Positions 1 through 9,516 are shown, numbered from the stretch's first letter. The stretch is 64,000 nt of DNA from Variovorax sp. Root318D1 (GCF_001424835.1 NZ_LMCQ01000019.1:355011-419010); one strand, 5' to 3'. Made by a program: numbers and translations. The notes: generated by a model not told the origin, from the sequence alone.

Positions 1-1
1 C

Positions 2-1168
<1,167 letters not shown>

Positions 1169-1170
1169 TA

Positions 1171-1202
1171 GAGCCCCGGGGGCTTCAAAACCCCCGATTT
1201 TG
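1171..1202 (+). terminator. Probable intrinsic terminator of serS
   Basis: A GGGGG / CCCCC hairpin with an eight-base loop directly after the stop codon is followed by GATTTTG. The T-run is short, so termination may be partial. Confidence 0.45.
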
Positions 1203-1213
1203 TCTGCTAGAAT
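1184..1213 (+). promoter_or_regulatory. Possible promoter for tRNA-Ser
   Basis: TTCAAA and TAGAAT are separated by 18 bases and lie 18 bases upstream of the mature tRNA 5' end, a good position for a sigma-70 promoter. It overlaps the serS terminator hairpin. The -35 match is weak. Confidence 0.35.
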
Positions 1214-1231
1214 CGTAGGCTCGACAGCACC

Positions 1232-1321
1232 GGAGAGGTGGCAGAGTGGTCGAATGTACCTGACTCGAAATCAGGCGTACTAGCGATAGTACCGAGGGTT
1301 CGAATCCCTCCCTCTCCTCCA
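1232..1321 (+). tRNA. tRNA-Ser (anticodon CGA)
   Basis: The acceptor stem GGAGAGG / CCTCTCC is perfect and the anticodon arm CCTGA-CTCGAAA-TCAGG carries CGA, which reads UCG. The long variable arm built on GTACTAGCGATAGTAC is the class II signature of tRNA-Ser, the T arm is GAGGG-TTCGAAT-CCCTC, and CCA is encoded. The base before CCA (position 73) is T, whereas E. coli tRNA-Ser species have G73. Confidence 0.95.
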
Positions 1322-1325
1322 GAAA

Positions 1326-1351
1326 TGGCCCCGCAAAGGGGCTATTTTTTT
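1326..1351 (+). terminator. Intrinsic terminator after tRNA-Ser
   Basis: GCCCC-GCAAA-GGGGC hairpin followed by TA and seven T residues, a textbook rho-independent terminator five bases past the tRNA. Confidence 0.85.
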
Positions 1352-1566
1352 GCCTGTTTCCCGCCACTTCTCCCTAGATGGCCGCCCGCGATGGCGAAAC
1401 GGGACCTTTCGTTTTCGGCCCTCTCGCTTCATTCGTGTTGCCGCATCACGGCGCTGCGCCATCGTCCAAAGTGGCCGCAACCGCCCGTTAAGATCGCCAC
1501 CTCTTCATTCCCGCAACTTGCGGGCGGTTCCTGTAGTCGAAAACTAAAAAGAGGGCTCAGCGCCAC

Positions 1567-2982
1567 ATGGCCAATGCGTCGATCGCGAGCGTGACACCGG
1601 TCCCGGCTTCGGCCGATGAAGCCGAATCGTGGGTACGCGGCGAGCTTATCCGCAGCCTGATGCGGTCCGCGAAAGGCTCCTACATCGTCTCGGCGGCGCT
1701 CATGCCGTTGATGGTCGGCCTGAACTGGAGTTACATCCCGCACTGGGAACTGCTGACGTGGCTGGCGGCCGGCTTCATCGCCACCGCGTGCCGTGCCTGG
1801 GGCGCCAAGGTCTATGCAGTGCGCTATGCCGGCCGTAGCGCAGCCGCGCAGCAGCAGTTCACCGAGCGGTACGGTTTCATCTGGAGCGCCAGCGCGGTCG
1901 TATGGGGCGCGTCGGTCCTGTTGTTCTTCGAGCGCACGCCACAAGTCAACCAGTTCATGAGCTGGCTTATCGTGGCCGGCGTCGGCACTTTTCCGCTCAA
2001 CGGGCTGGCGCTGCATCCGCCGCTGCTCAAGCGCTACGTCAATACGCTGTTCATCACGATGCTCGGGGCGGTCCTGATCCGTCTTGTGAGCATCAACATC
2101 GCGGAGCCGCATTTCCAGTACGGCTTCCTGATGCCGATCCTGCCGATCCTCCATTGGTTCTTGCTGCTGCGGGCGGGGCGCAACATCCATGAGTCAGCGC
2201 GCAACAGCCTGGAACTGCTGTTCCACAACCACATCCTGATCAAGTCGCTCACGCAGCAGCGTCAAGCCGCGGTGGCGGCCGTGGCCATGAAGAACCGCTT
2301 CCTGGCCAGCGCCGCGCATGACATGCGCCAGCCGGTGCTGGCCCTGTCGCTGTACGCCGACTGGCTGCGCAACGAGCCCGAACTGGTGCTGGAACTCGCG
2401 CCCAAGATCGTTCGCGCGACGCACGCGGTGAACGCGCTGTTCGACTCCATGTTCGACTTGGCGCGCATCGACTCGGGCCAGGTGCGCCTGCACATCGAGC
2501 GCGTGGACGTGGCCGAGCTGCTGCATGACCTGGAGTTGCAATACCGCCCCGTGGCCGAAAGCCGCGGCCTGGATTTTCGCGTGCACGTGACCGAGGGCAG
2601 CTTCCTGACCGACCCGATCCGCGTGCGCCGCATGATCGGCAACCTGCTTGCCAATGCCATCAAGTACACCGCCGATGGCGGCGTGCTGCTGGCCTCCCGG
2701 CAAACGCGCGACGGCCTGCGCATCGAGGTGTGGGACACCGGCATCGGCATTGCGCCCGAAAACCTGCGCGACGTGTTCCTGGAGTTCTACAAGGTCGCAG
2801 ACCATGCCGGCACCTCCGACGGCTTCGGCCTCGGCCTAGCCATCGTCGCCCGCCTCTCGCACGTCCTCGGCCACCCCGTCAGCGTGCGCTCCCGCCTCGG
2901 CAGCGGCAGCGTCTTCCGCGTCGCACTGCACGACGCCGACGAAGCCGTCGCCCAAGCTCGCGTCAGCGCCTCCGGCGGCTGA
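1567..2982 (+). CDS. Membrane-bound sensor histidine kinase
   Basis: A 471-residue two-component sensor. The N-terminal half holds about six hydrophobic segments, so sensing is probably in or at the membrane; no periplasmic domain of any size is seen. The dimerisation helix contains the phospho-acceptor His in AAHDMRQPVLALSLYADWL. The ATP-binding domain follows with the N box (IGNLLANAIKY), DTGIGI and a GFGLGLAI G2 box. There is no fused receiver. The likely partner is the NarL-type response regulator encoded convergently just downstream, whose receiver matches no other kinase nearby. The signal is unknown. Confidence 0.88.
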   Translation: MANASIASVTPVPASADEAESWVRGELIRSLMRSAKGSYIVSAALMPLMVGLNWSYIPHWELLTWLAAGFIATACRAWGAKVYAVRYAGRSAAAQQQFTERYGFIWSASAVVWGASVLLFFERTPQVNQFMSWLIVAGVGTFPLNGLALHPPLLKRYVNTLFITMLGAVLIRLVSINIAEPHFQYGFLMPILPILHWFLLLRAGRNIHESARNSLELLFHNHILIKSLTQQRQAAVAAVAMKNRFLASAAHDMRQPVLALSLYADWLRNEPELVLELAPKIVRATHAVNALFDSMFDLARIDSGQVRLHIERVDVAELLHDLELQYRPVAESRGLDFRVHVTEGSFLTDPIRVRRMIGNLLANAIKYTADGGVLLASRQTRDGLRIEVWDTGIGIAPENLRDVFLEFYKVADHAGTSDGFGLGLAIVARLSHVLGHPVSVRSRLGSGSVFRVALHDADEAVAQARVSASGG

Positions 2983-3005
2983 GCCAAGCAAGAAGCCCCA
3001 ACAAA

Positions 3006-3029
3006 AAAACCGCGCCGGAGCGCGGTTTT
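3006..3029. terminator. Bidirectional intrinsic terminator
   Basis: AACCGCG-CCGGAG-CGCGGTT is preceded by an A-run and followed by TTTTC, so it can end the kinase transcript and also one reading through from the convergent response regulator. Confidence 0.7.
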
Positions 3030-3079
3030 CAGCGGCCTTAACGGGGCCGACCTGTCCCTTCCAGAAACACCGAGGAACC

Positions 3080-3160
3080 GGCTTTGCCGGGCCTCAGGTG
3101 TTGCCCCCGGTAGGGGGTTGGCGAAGCGACACGAAGTGCGCGAAGACTGGGGGCGAGCCT
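3080..3160. repeat. Interspersed repeat-like intergenic element
   Basis: A non-coding G+C-rich stretch contains CCCCCGGTAGGGGG, a short self-complementary core, followed by a tract ending in GACTGGGGGCGAG. The pattern resembles elements that I recall occurring repeatedly at gene ends in Variovorax and Acidovorax genomes. Only one copy is in this window, so repetition is not shown here. Confidence 0.4.
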
Positions 3161-3170
3161 AGTCTCGAGC

Positions 3171-3773
3171 CTAGTTACTCGAAATCAACCCATTCGTACG
3201 CGCATAGTGCAGCGCCTGCGTGCGGCTCTTCACGCCCAGCCGGCGGAACAGACGCCACAGGTGCACCTTCACCGTGTGCTCGCTGATCTCCAGGTCGGTG
3301 GCGATGTCGCGGTTGCTCATGCCCTTGTCGAGCATGGCAATCAGCTGCGTCTGGCGCTTGGAGAGCTTGCTGTTGCTGGCCAGCGCGGGCTCGTCCGCCT
3401 CTTCAGAGCCAGCCATCAGCAGGCCGCGCAGGGCCGCGGCAAGTTCGGCCGAGCTGGCCGACTTCTCGATGTAGGTGTCGGCGCCCGCTTCGATGCAGGC
3501 GTCTTCCATGTCCCCGGCCGGCGCCGCCGAATAAACGGCGATCGGCACGTTGGGATACACCTGCTTGACCGCGACCACGCCCGAAACGCCGTTGGTGTCG
3601 GGCAGCTTCAGGTCCAGGCAGAAAAGGGTGGGCGCACCGCGCTGCTGGACCGAACTCGCGAGCTTGTCGAGGCGCTCGAGCTCGACGATGTTCTCGGCCG
3701 GCCGGAGGCGCCGCAACACCATCACGATCGCGTCGCGCATCAGGGGGTGGTCGTCGATGACATAAATGCTCAT
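3171..3773 (-). CDS. NarL/LuxR-family response regulator
   Basis: A 200-residue transcription factor. The N-terminal receiver has the acidic pair DD (residues 7-8) and the phospho-acceptor Asp in CLDLKLPDTNG. A LuxR-type helix-turn-helix occupies the C-terminal 65 residues, with LSKRQTQLIAMLDKGMSNRD and SEHTVKVHLWRLFRRLG. It stands convergent to the sensor kinase at the left and 72 bases downstream of trpS on the same strand. Pairing with that kinase is inferred from position; the target promoters are not known. Confidence 0.9.
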   Translation of the reverse strand: MSIYVIDDHPLMRDAIVMVLRRLRPAENIVELERLDKLASSVQQRGAPTLFCLDLKLPDTNGVSGVVAVKQVYPNVPIAVYSAAPAGDMEDACIEAGADTYIEKSASSAELAAALRGLLMAGSEEADEPALASNSKLSKRQTQLIAMLDKGMSNRDIATDLEISEHTVKVHLWRLFRRLGVKSRTQALHYARTNGLISSN

Positions 3774-3845
3774 GTTTTCTTCCTTAGTGTTCGCACCGTC
3801 TTCTTTCGTCTTTCCTCGGCGGGTAAGCCGACGGATGTTGCCGGA

Positions 3846-5174
3846 TCAACTCCCGTTGGTGTGGGCCGTTGCTTCCGCCAGTGCCTCCAGCGCCTCGCTC
3901 GCGGCGCGCAATTCTTCCGGACCCGTGGGCTCCAGCTGGTCGGCCAGCGCGGCCAACGCCGCGCCGCGCTGCTGCTGCAGGGCGGCAATGGCACGGCCGG
4001 CTTCCTGCGGCGAGGCAAAGCCGCGGCTTTGCAGCAGGGTAGCGCCGCTCGCGTCGAGCAGCTTGAAATAGAACAGGCCATCGCGCTCGCGGTACTGCTT
4101 GAAGCTCGGCTTGGCCACCTTGGCCTTGCGGGCGCCTCCCTTGCCGGCTCCGGCTGCCAGGTTGCGCAGGCCCACGGCATGGCGCAGCTCGGTCATGAAG
4201 GGACGCGCCAGCTTGCGGGCCTTTTCGGCGCCGATGAGCAGGATGCGCTCGATCTCGGCCGGGTCGCTCATCAGCGCTTCGTAGCGCGCACGCAGCGGCG
4301 CCACTTCGAGATCGATCCGCTCGAACAGCATCTGCTTCGCGTCGCCCCAGCCGATGCCTTCCGAATACGCCTTGCGCAGCGCCTCGGTTTCTTCGGCCGT
4401 CGCAAAGGCCTGGTAGATCTGGAACAGCGCGGAGCCTTCGGTGTCCTTGGGCTCGCCCGGCGCGCGCGAGTCGGTCACGATGCTGGCAATCTGCTTTTGC
4501 AGCTGCGCGCGCGGCGCGAACATGGCAATGGTGTTGCCGTAGCTCTTGCTCATCTTGCGGCCGTCGAGCCCGGGCAGGGTGGCCACTGCATCGTCGATCT
4601 CGGCTTCGGGCAGCGTGAAGTGCTCGCCGTACTGGTGGTTGAAACGCTGCGCCATGTCGCGCGCCATTTCAATGTGCTGCACCTGGTCGCGCCCCACAGG
4701 CACCTTGTGCGCGTTGAACATCAGGATGTCCGCGCCCATCAGCACCGGGTACATGAAGAGGCCGGCCGTCACGTCGGCATCCGGGTCTTCGCCCTTGGCG
4801 ACGTTCTTGTCGAGCTGCGCCTTGTAGGCGTGAGCGCGGTTAAGCACGCCTTTGCCCGTTACGCAGGTGAGGAACCAGGTCAGCTCGGGGATCTCGACGA
4901 CGTCCGACTGGCGGTAGAAGGTGACGCGTTCCGGATCGAGCCCGCAGGCCAGCCAGCTGGCGGCAATCTCGAGCGTCGAGCGCTGGATGAGCGCCGGCTC
5001 CTGCACCTTGATGAGCGCGTGGTAGTCGGCCAGGAAGAAAAAGCTCTCCACGCCCGGCGCGACGCTCTGCCGCACCGAATGGCGGATCGAGCCGACGTAA
5101 TTGCCAAGGTGCGGCGTGCCGGACGGCGTGATGCCGGTCAGGACGCGCAGGGGAGCGGAAGGAGACGTAGCCAT
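3846..5174 (-). CDS. trpS: Tryptophanyl-tRNA synthetase with a YegP-like C-terminal domain
   Basis: Class I synthetase that charges tRNA-Trp. The HIGH-type motif is PHLGNYVG (residues 21-28) and KMSKS is at 207-211. I chose the internal ATG that gives MATSPSAPLRVLTG and 442 residues, because the longer frame adds a poorly conserved Cys-rich tail inside the upstream gene. TrpS proteins are usually about 330-340 residues. Here residues 357-401 (GLFYFKLLDASGATLLQSRG and following) look like one YegP/DUF1508 repeat, and an Ala-rich acidic tail follows. The upstream neighbour is a site-2 protease gene 10 bases away, so the genes are probably co-transcribed. Confidence 0.95.
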   Translation of the reverse strand: MATSPSAPLRVLTGITPSGTPHLGNYVGSIRHSVRQSVAPGVESFFFLADYHALIKVQEPALIQRSTLEIAASWLACGLDPERVTFYRQSDVVEIPELTWFLTCVTGKGVLNRAHAYKAQLDKNVAKGEDPDADVTAGLFMYPVLMGADILMFNAHKVPVGRDQVQHIEMARDMAQRFNHQYGEHFTLPEAEIDDAVATLPGLDGRKMSKSYGNTIAMFAPRAQLQKQIASIVTDSRAPGEPKDTEGSALFQIYQAFATAEETEALRKAYSEGIGWGDAKQMLFERIDLEVAPLRARYEALMSDPAEIERILLIGAEKARKLARPFMTELRHAVGLRNLAAGAGKGGARKAKVAKPSFKQYRERDGLFYFKLLDASGATLLQSRGFASPQEAGRAIAALQQQRGAALAALADQLEPTGPEELRAASEALEALAEATAHTNGS

Positions 5175-5184
5175 GAAGAGGAAC

Positions 5185-5856
5185 TTAACGCAGCAAAGCC
5201 GTGAGCGGTGAGATAAGCAGGTTGATGACGGTGTAGCCAAAGTCCATCAGCGGACGCAGCCAGAAGGTGCTGACGATGCCCGCAAGCACCAGGCCCATCA
5301 CGATGAAGAAGCCGAAGGGCTCGATGCGCGCGAGGAAATTCTGCGCCGCACCGTTGGGAAGCAGGCCCGCGAGCACGCGGCCGCCGTCCAGCGGAGGCAG
5401 CGGAAATAAGTTGAAAGCCCACATCACGAGGTTGACCAGCACGCCGCCCTGCGCCATCTTGATGAAAAAGGTTTCATTCACGCCGGCCGCGATGAGCCCG
5501 ACAAGCACCAGCGCCCAAAGAATCGCCTGCACGAAGTTCGACGCCGGCCCCGCCAGCGCCACCCAGATCATGTCGCGCTTCGGATGGCGCAGGCGCCCGA
5601 AGTTCACCGGCACCGGCTTGGCATAGCCGAAGAGAAAGGCTCCAGAAGTTGCAAAGTACAGCATCAGCGGCATCAGGATGGTCCCGATGGGGTCGATGTG
5701 CTTCATGGGATTGAGCGTGACGCGGCCCATCGCTTCGGCCGTGTTGTCGCCGAAATGGCGCGCCACATAGCCGTGCGCCGCCTCATGCACCGTGATCGCG
5801 AAGACCACGGGCAGTGCGTAAATAAGTACCGTCTGTATCAGGTTGGAAATATCCAC
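5185..5856 (-). CDS. Site-2 protease family (M50) intramembrane metallopeptidase
   Basis: A small multi-spanning zinc protease of 223 residues with HEAAH (residues 24-28) in the first hydrophobic segment and the third ligand region PPLDGGRVL near residue 150. It lacks the PDZ domain of RseP, so it belongs to the minimal M50 group whose substrates are generally unknown. The start is GTG. Its position between yciO and trpS is an arrangement I recall from other beta-proteobacteria. Function beyond membrane proteolysis cannot be read from the sequence. Confidence 0.88.
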   Translation of the reverse strand: MDISNLIQTVLIYALPVVFAITVHEAAHGYVARHFGDNTAEAMGRVTLNPMKHIDPIGTILMPLMLYFATSGAFLFGYAKPVPVNFGRLRHPKRDMIWVALAGPASNFVQAILWALVLVGLIAAGVNETFFIKMAQGGVLVNLVMWAFNLFPLPPLDGGRVLAGLLPNGAAQNFLARIEPFGFFIVMGLVLAGIVSTFWLRPLMDFGYTVINLLISPLTALLR

Positions 5857-5899
5857 TGTGCGATTGTGTCAGACAGAGTTAAAGCTTCAGTGCCGCTTG

Positions 5900-6535
5900 T
5901 CAGAGACCCAGCACCGCCAGAGCGCCGCGGCCTTGCCGCACCACCACCGGATCGTCGCCGGCGCCCATGGGCGTGAGGTCGACCACGGTGGTGGGTTGCG
6001 ACGGGCACGCGCCCGCATCGATGACGGCGCCGATCTGTTTTTCGAAGCGCTCGCGGATAGTCTGCGCGTCGTTCAGCGCCTCCGTTTCTCCCGGCGCAAT
6101 CAGCGTGGTTGCCAAAAGCGGCGCGCCGTGCAGCATCAGCAATTCGAGCAGCACCTTGTGGTCGGGCACGCGCAGGCCGATGGTCTTGCGCTGCGGATGG
6201 CTCACGCGCCGCGGCACCTCCTTGGTGGCCTCGAGCAGAAAGGTGTAGGGCCCGGGCGTGGCGGCCTTCAGCAGCCGGTATTGCTTGTTGTCGACACGCG
6301 CGTAGTTGGCCAGCTCGCTCAGGTCGCGGCAGATCAGCGTGAGGTGATGCTTCTCGTCGACCTGGCGGATGCGGCGCAACTGGTCGACCGCGTCCTTGTC
6401 GTCGAGATGGCAAGCCAGCGCATAGCTCGAATCGGTGGGCACGGCCACGATCTCTCCGCGCTGCAGCAGCGCCGCGGCCTGCTTCAGGAGGCGTTGCTGG
6501 GGATTGTCGGGATGGACTTCGAAGTACTGGGCCAT
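5900..6535 (-). CDS. yciO: YciO/YrdC/Sua5-family protein (threonylcarbamoyl-AMP synthase-like)
   Basis: A 211-residue single-domain YrdC fold. GEIVAVPTDSSYALAC and KHHLTLICRDLSE correspond to the nucleotide and substrate pocket of this family, and PGPYTFLLEAT matches its conserved core. The family makes threonylcarbamoyl-adenylate for the t6A modification of tRNA; the YciO branch is a paralogue whose in vivo role is less clear. A PHP-domain RNase AM homologue is encoded just upstream, as in the E. coli rnm-yciO pair, which supports the YciO rather than the TsaC assignment. Confidence 0.85.
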   Translation of the reverse strand: MAQYFEVHPDNPQQRLLKQAAALLQRGEIVAVPTDSSYALACHLDDKDAVDQLRRIRQVDEKHHLTLICRDLSELANYARVDNKQYRLLKAATPGPYTFLLEATKEVPRRVSHPQRKTIGLRVPDHKVLLELLMLHGAPLLATTLIAPGETEALNDAQTIRERFEKQIGAVIDAGACPSQPTTVVDLTPMGAGDDPVVVRQGRGALAVLGL

Positions 6536-6553
6536 GAAGAAAAAAGCTCCTGA

Positions 6554-7531
6554 TCAGGATTCCGCCGGTTCGATGGGCACGCGGCGCTCGCGCACGGTGA
6601 GCCAGGCTCCGGCCGCGCCGCAAACCGCGATCATCGCCATTCCGACGAGCGAGAAGCGATCGGGCACGTGCGAAAAGACGAGCCAGCCGCCCAGCATGGC
6701 AAAGGCGATCTGCGCATAGAGGTACGGCGTGAGCGTGGAGGCCGGCGCGCGCTGGTAGGCCAGGATGAGAATGAAATGCCCCACCGTGCCCATGAAACCC
6801 ATGAGGCACAGCAAGGCCCACCAGTGCCACGAGGGCAGTGCAGTCCACACGAAGGGCAGCGTGAGCGAGGCGATCAGCGCGCCGACCCAGCCGGTATAGA
6901 AATGCATGGTGAGCGGATTCTCGGTTTGCGCCAGCTTGCTCGTGAGCACCTGGAACCATGCATTGGTCAGCACCAGCCCCACCGGCAGCAGCACGGCCCA
7001 GCTGAATGCACTGCCGCCCGGCCGCAGGATGACCAGCGTGCCGATGAAGCCGCCGGCCACCAGCACCCAGCGCAGCGGCGAGACATACTCCTTGAGCGCG
7101 GTGGCTGCGAGCAGCGTAATGACGAGCGGCGCCACCAGCACGATTGACGTGAACTCGGCCAGCGGCATGTAGCGCAAGCTCAGGAAGGCCAGCGTGCTCG
7201 ACACCAGCAAGAGCGCGCCGCGCAGCAGTTGATAGCGCGGATGCTGCGTGCGCAGCAGCGCGGTGCCGTGCCGCGGCAGCAGCACCGCCGTGGTGGCCGC
7301 CGCCTGGAAGGCATAGCGGAACCACACGCCCATGAGAATGGGCACGGCGGCGGTGGACGTCTTGGTGGCGGTGTCGAGCGTGGCAAAGCAGGCTACGGCC
7401 ACCAGCACGAGGCCGATGCCCGCGAGGATGCGCTCGGATTCGGTTTCGCGCGCCCGGCGCGACGCGGCGCGGGCATTCGCCAGTGCCGCCGTTGCCGCGC
7501 TGTCGATGCCGGGCCCGGGGCTCTGGCTCAC
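6554..7531 (-). CDS. EamA/DMT-family transporter
   Basis: A ten-helix drug/metabolite-type permease of 325 residues made of two EamA repeats, beginning near LAGIGLVLVAVACFATLDTA. The longest frame starts far upstream inside the PHP gene, but the GTG that overlaps the PHP stop codon in the string GTGA is a much better start, because the region before it is only the shadow of the PHP gene. The overlap implies translational coupling. Such proteins export amino acids, metabolites or drugs; the substrate cannot be assigned. Confidence 0.85.
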   Translation of the reverse strand: MSQSPGPGIDSAATAALANARAASRRARETESERILAGIGLVLVAVACFATLDTATKTSTAAVPILMGVWFRYAFQAAATTAVLLPRHGTALLRTQHPRYQLLRGALLLVSSTLAFLSLRYMPLAEFTSIVLVAPLVITLLAATALKEYVSPLRWVLVAGGFIGTLVILRPGGSAFSWAVLLPVGLVLTNAWFQVLTSKLAQTENPLTMHFYTGWVGALIASLTLPFVWTALPSWHWWALLCLMGFMGTVGHFILILAYQRAPASTLTPYLYAQIAFAMLGGWLVFSHVPDRFSLVGMAMIAVCGAAGAWLTVRERRVPIEPAES

Positions 7532-8385
7532 TGCTGGATGCGGTCGCTGAGCAGTTCCCACACCGGCGTGAGTGCGCCGGGCAACGGTGGCAGCTTGCCG
7601 AGATCGCAATGGCTTTCGTCGGGACTGTGGAAATCGCTGCCGCGCGAAGCGGCGAAATCGAACTCGAGCGCCTTGTCGGCGTACTCGACGTATTCGGCCG
7701 TCGTATGGCTGCCGGTGACGACCTCGATCGCCTGCCCGCCATGCGCCTTGAATTCGAGGAACAGCGCGTATTCCTCGTTCGCCGTGAACTTGTAGCGCCC
7801 CGGGTGCGCGATGACGGCCATGCCCTTGGCTGCCGTGATCCACTGCACCGCATCCTTGAGCGAGGCCCAGCGGTGCGGTACGTAGCCCGGCTTGCCTTCG
7901 GTCAGGTATTTACGGAACACCTCGGACGTGTCGCGGCAATGACCCTGCTCGACCAGGAAGCGTGCAAAGTGGGTGCGCGAGATCAGCTCGGGGTTGCCGA
8001 CGAACTTGAGCGCGCCTTCGTAGGCGCCGTGGATGCCGACCTTGGCCAGCCCCTCGGACATTTCCTGCGCGCGCTTGCCGCGGCCGCCGCGCGTGTCGTA
8101 GAGGCCCTGCGTCATCGCGGCGTCTTCGGGGTCGAAGCCCAGGCCGACGATGTGCACCGTCTCGTTGGCGAAGGTCACCGAGATCTCGGTGCCGGTCAGA
8201 TAGCGGATGCCGTTGGCGCGCGCCGCGGCGGCTGCGCGGTGCTGTCCGCCGACCTCGTCGTGGTCGGTGAGCGCCCAGAGCTCGACCCCGTTGGCTGCTG
8301 CGCGCGCGGCCAGTTCTTCAGGCGTCAGGGTGCCGTCGGAGACCACGGAATGGCAGTGCAGATCGGCATTGAGAATGGTGGACAC
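7528..8385 (-). CDS. rnm: PHP-domain phosphoesterase, RNase AM (YciV/Rnm)-like
   Basis: A 285-residue PHP-fold metallo-enzyme. The HCH motif (residues 10-12) with the following SDGTLTPEE, the TDHDEVGG string and the late AVIAHPGRY form the trinuclear metal site. In E. coli the homologue trims 5' ends of rRNA and hydrolyses 3',5'-nucleoside bisphosphates. It starts with GTG. It heads a reverse-strand operon (exporter, YciO, M50 protease, TrpS) that partly mirrors the E. coli rnm-yciO order. The specific activity is inferred from family and synteny. Confidence 0.85.
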   Translation of the reverse strand: MSTILNADLHCHSVVSDGTLTPEELAARAAANGVELWALTDHDEVGGQHRAAAAARANGIRYLTGTEISVTFANETVHIVGLGFDPEDAAMTQGLYDTRGGRGKRAQEMSEGLAKVGIHGAYEGALKFVGNPELISRTHFARFLVEQGHCRDTSEVFRKYLTEGKPGYVPHRWASLKDAVQWITAAKGMAVIAHPGRYKFTANEEYALFLEFKAHGGQAIEVVTGSHTTAEYVEYADKALEFDFAASRGSDFHSPDESHCDLGKLPPLPGALTPVWELLSDRIQQ

Positions 8386-8427
8386 ATCGTCATTCTATTG
8401 GGTCTGGAAATCGATGCAGGCGCATGG

Positions 8428-8460
8428 ATGCTATTGTGGTTGCTATTAAATAAATAGCAT
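8428..8460. repeat. AT-rich GCTATT palindromic element
   Basis: GCTATT and AATAGC form a six-base stem around AAATA, and a second ATGCTATT lies just before it. The composition contrasts with the G+C-rich surroundings. Elements built on GCTATT/AATAGC are frequent between genes in Comamonadaceae as I recall; it could also work as a weak terminator for the zntB-like gene upstream on the reverse strand. Confidence 0.35.
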
Positions 8461-8481
8461 TACTGCAACTGCCGATGCGGT

Positions 8482-9516
8482 TCAGCGCTTCTTGCGGAAA
8501 GCCGTCCAGGCCGCCACCGCGGTAAAGCTCGCGACGATTGCCACGACGATCCAGAACCCGTGCTTGTGCTCGGCCAGCGGAATGCCGCCCACGTTCATTC
8601 CAAACAGGCCCGCGAGGATGTTGATCGGCAGCGCGAGCACGGTCACCACCGTCAGCACGAACAGGCTGCGGTTGTTGTCCTCGTTCACGTTGGCGGCAAT
8701 TTCTTCCTGCAGCAGCTTGATGCGCTCCTGCAGTGCCTGCATGTCGCGCAGCACCACCGAGAACTCCTCGGTCGATCCGCGCAGTTCCTGCACGTCGGGC
8801 TCCGCCATCCAGCCCGGCGGCCCTTGCAGCAGGCGGAAGAGGGCGGCGGGTTCGGGCGCCAGCAGGCGCTGCAGCCGCACCAGCAGCCGGCGCAGCACGC
8901 CGAGCCGCGCGCGCTTGTGGTCGAGCCGGCCGGCAAGCAGCTCGTCCTCGATGCGGTCGATGCGCGAAGTGACGCCGCGCACGATCTTCACCAGCACGTC
9001 GGCCTGCGCGCGCAACAGGTGCTCGAGCAGCTCGGTGCTGGAGCGCGGCGCGTCGCCGGCTTTGACGGCGGTGCGCAGCGCATCGACCGAGCGCAGCGGC
9101 TTGGCGCGCGCCGTGACGACCAGCCGCGGTCCCACGCTGATCCAGAGTGTGGAAATGTCGGACGGCTCGAAGCTGAATTCGAAGTGCACGTCGTTGATGA
9201 CCGCGATCAACGAATCGTCGGCGCGCTCGATGCGCGTGGAGGGCAGGCCCTCGTGCAGTGTTTCGTAGAAGGTGTCGGAGAGCTGCGCATGGCGCAACAG
9301 CCAGCGCTCGGCCTGGGCGTGGCTCAGGTTGAAGTGCAGCCAGAGGAATGCAGACCCCAGCGATGCGGACGCGCCGGTGTCCAGCCAGGCCGCAGCCTGC
9401 GCCGAATCGATGGCCCGCACAGGCTCCGGCGCATCGGCGTCGAACAGGTAGCCGCAGATCAGCCCGGCTTCGTCGCCGCCGTAAGAATTGGCGGCCAGGT
9501 CATGGAGTGCCGGCAA
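8482..9516 (-). CDS. CorA-family divalent cation transporter, ZntB-like
   Basis: A 344-residue inner-membrane transporter. A large soluble N-terminal domain with a long helix bundle (residues about 160-280) is followed by two C-terminal membrane segments. The diagnostic GMN loop appears as LFGMNVGGIP. A GMNVGG loop is typical of the zinc-transporting ZntB branch, whereas magnesium-type CorA has GMN followed by other residues. The predicted start is TTG and no internal Met replaces it, so the exact N-terminus is uncertain. Confidence 0.88.
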   Translation of the reverse strand: MPALHDLAANSYGGDEAGLICGYLFDADAPEPVRAIDSAQAAAWLDTGASASLGSAFLWLHFNLSHAQAERWLLRHAQLSDTFYETLHEGLPSTRIERADDSLIAVINDVHFEFSFEPSDISTLWISVGPRLVVTARAKPLRSVDALRTAVKAGDAPRSSTELLEHLLRAQADVLVKIVRGVTSRIDRIEDELLAGRLDHKRARLGVLRRLLVRLQRLLAPEPAALFRLLQGPPGWMAEPDVQELRGSTEEFSVVLRDMQALQERIKLLQEEIAANVNEDNNRSLFVLTVVTVLALPINILAGLFGMNVGGIPLAEHKHGFWIVVAIVASFTAVAAWTAFRKKR

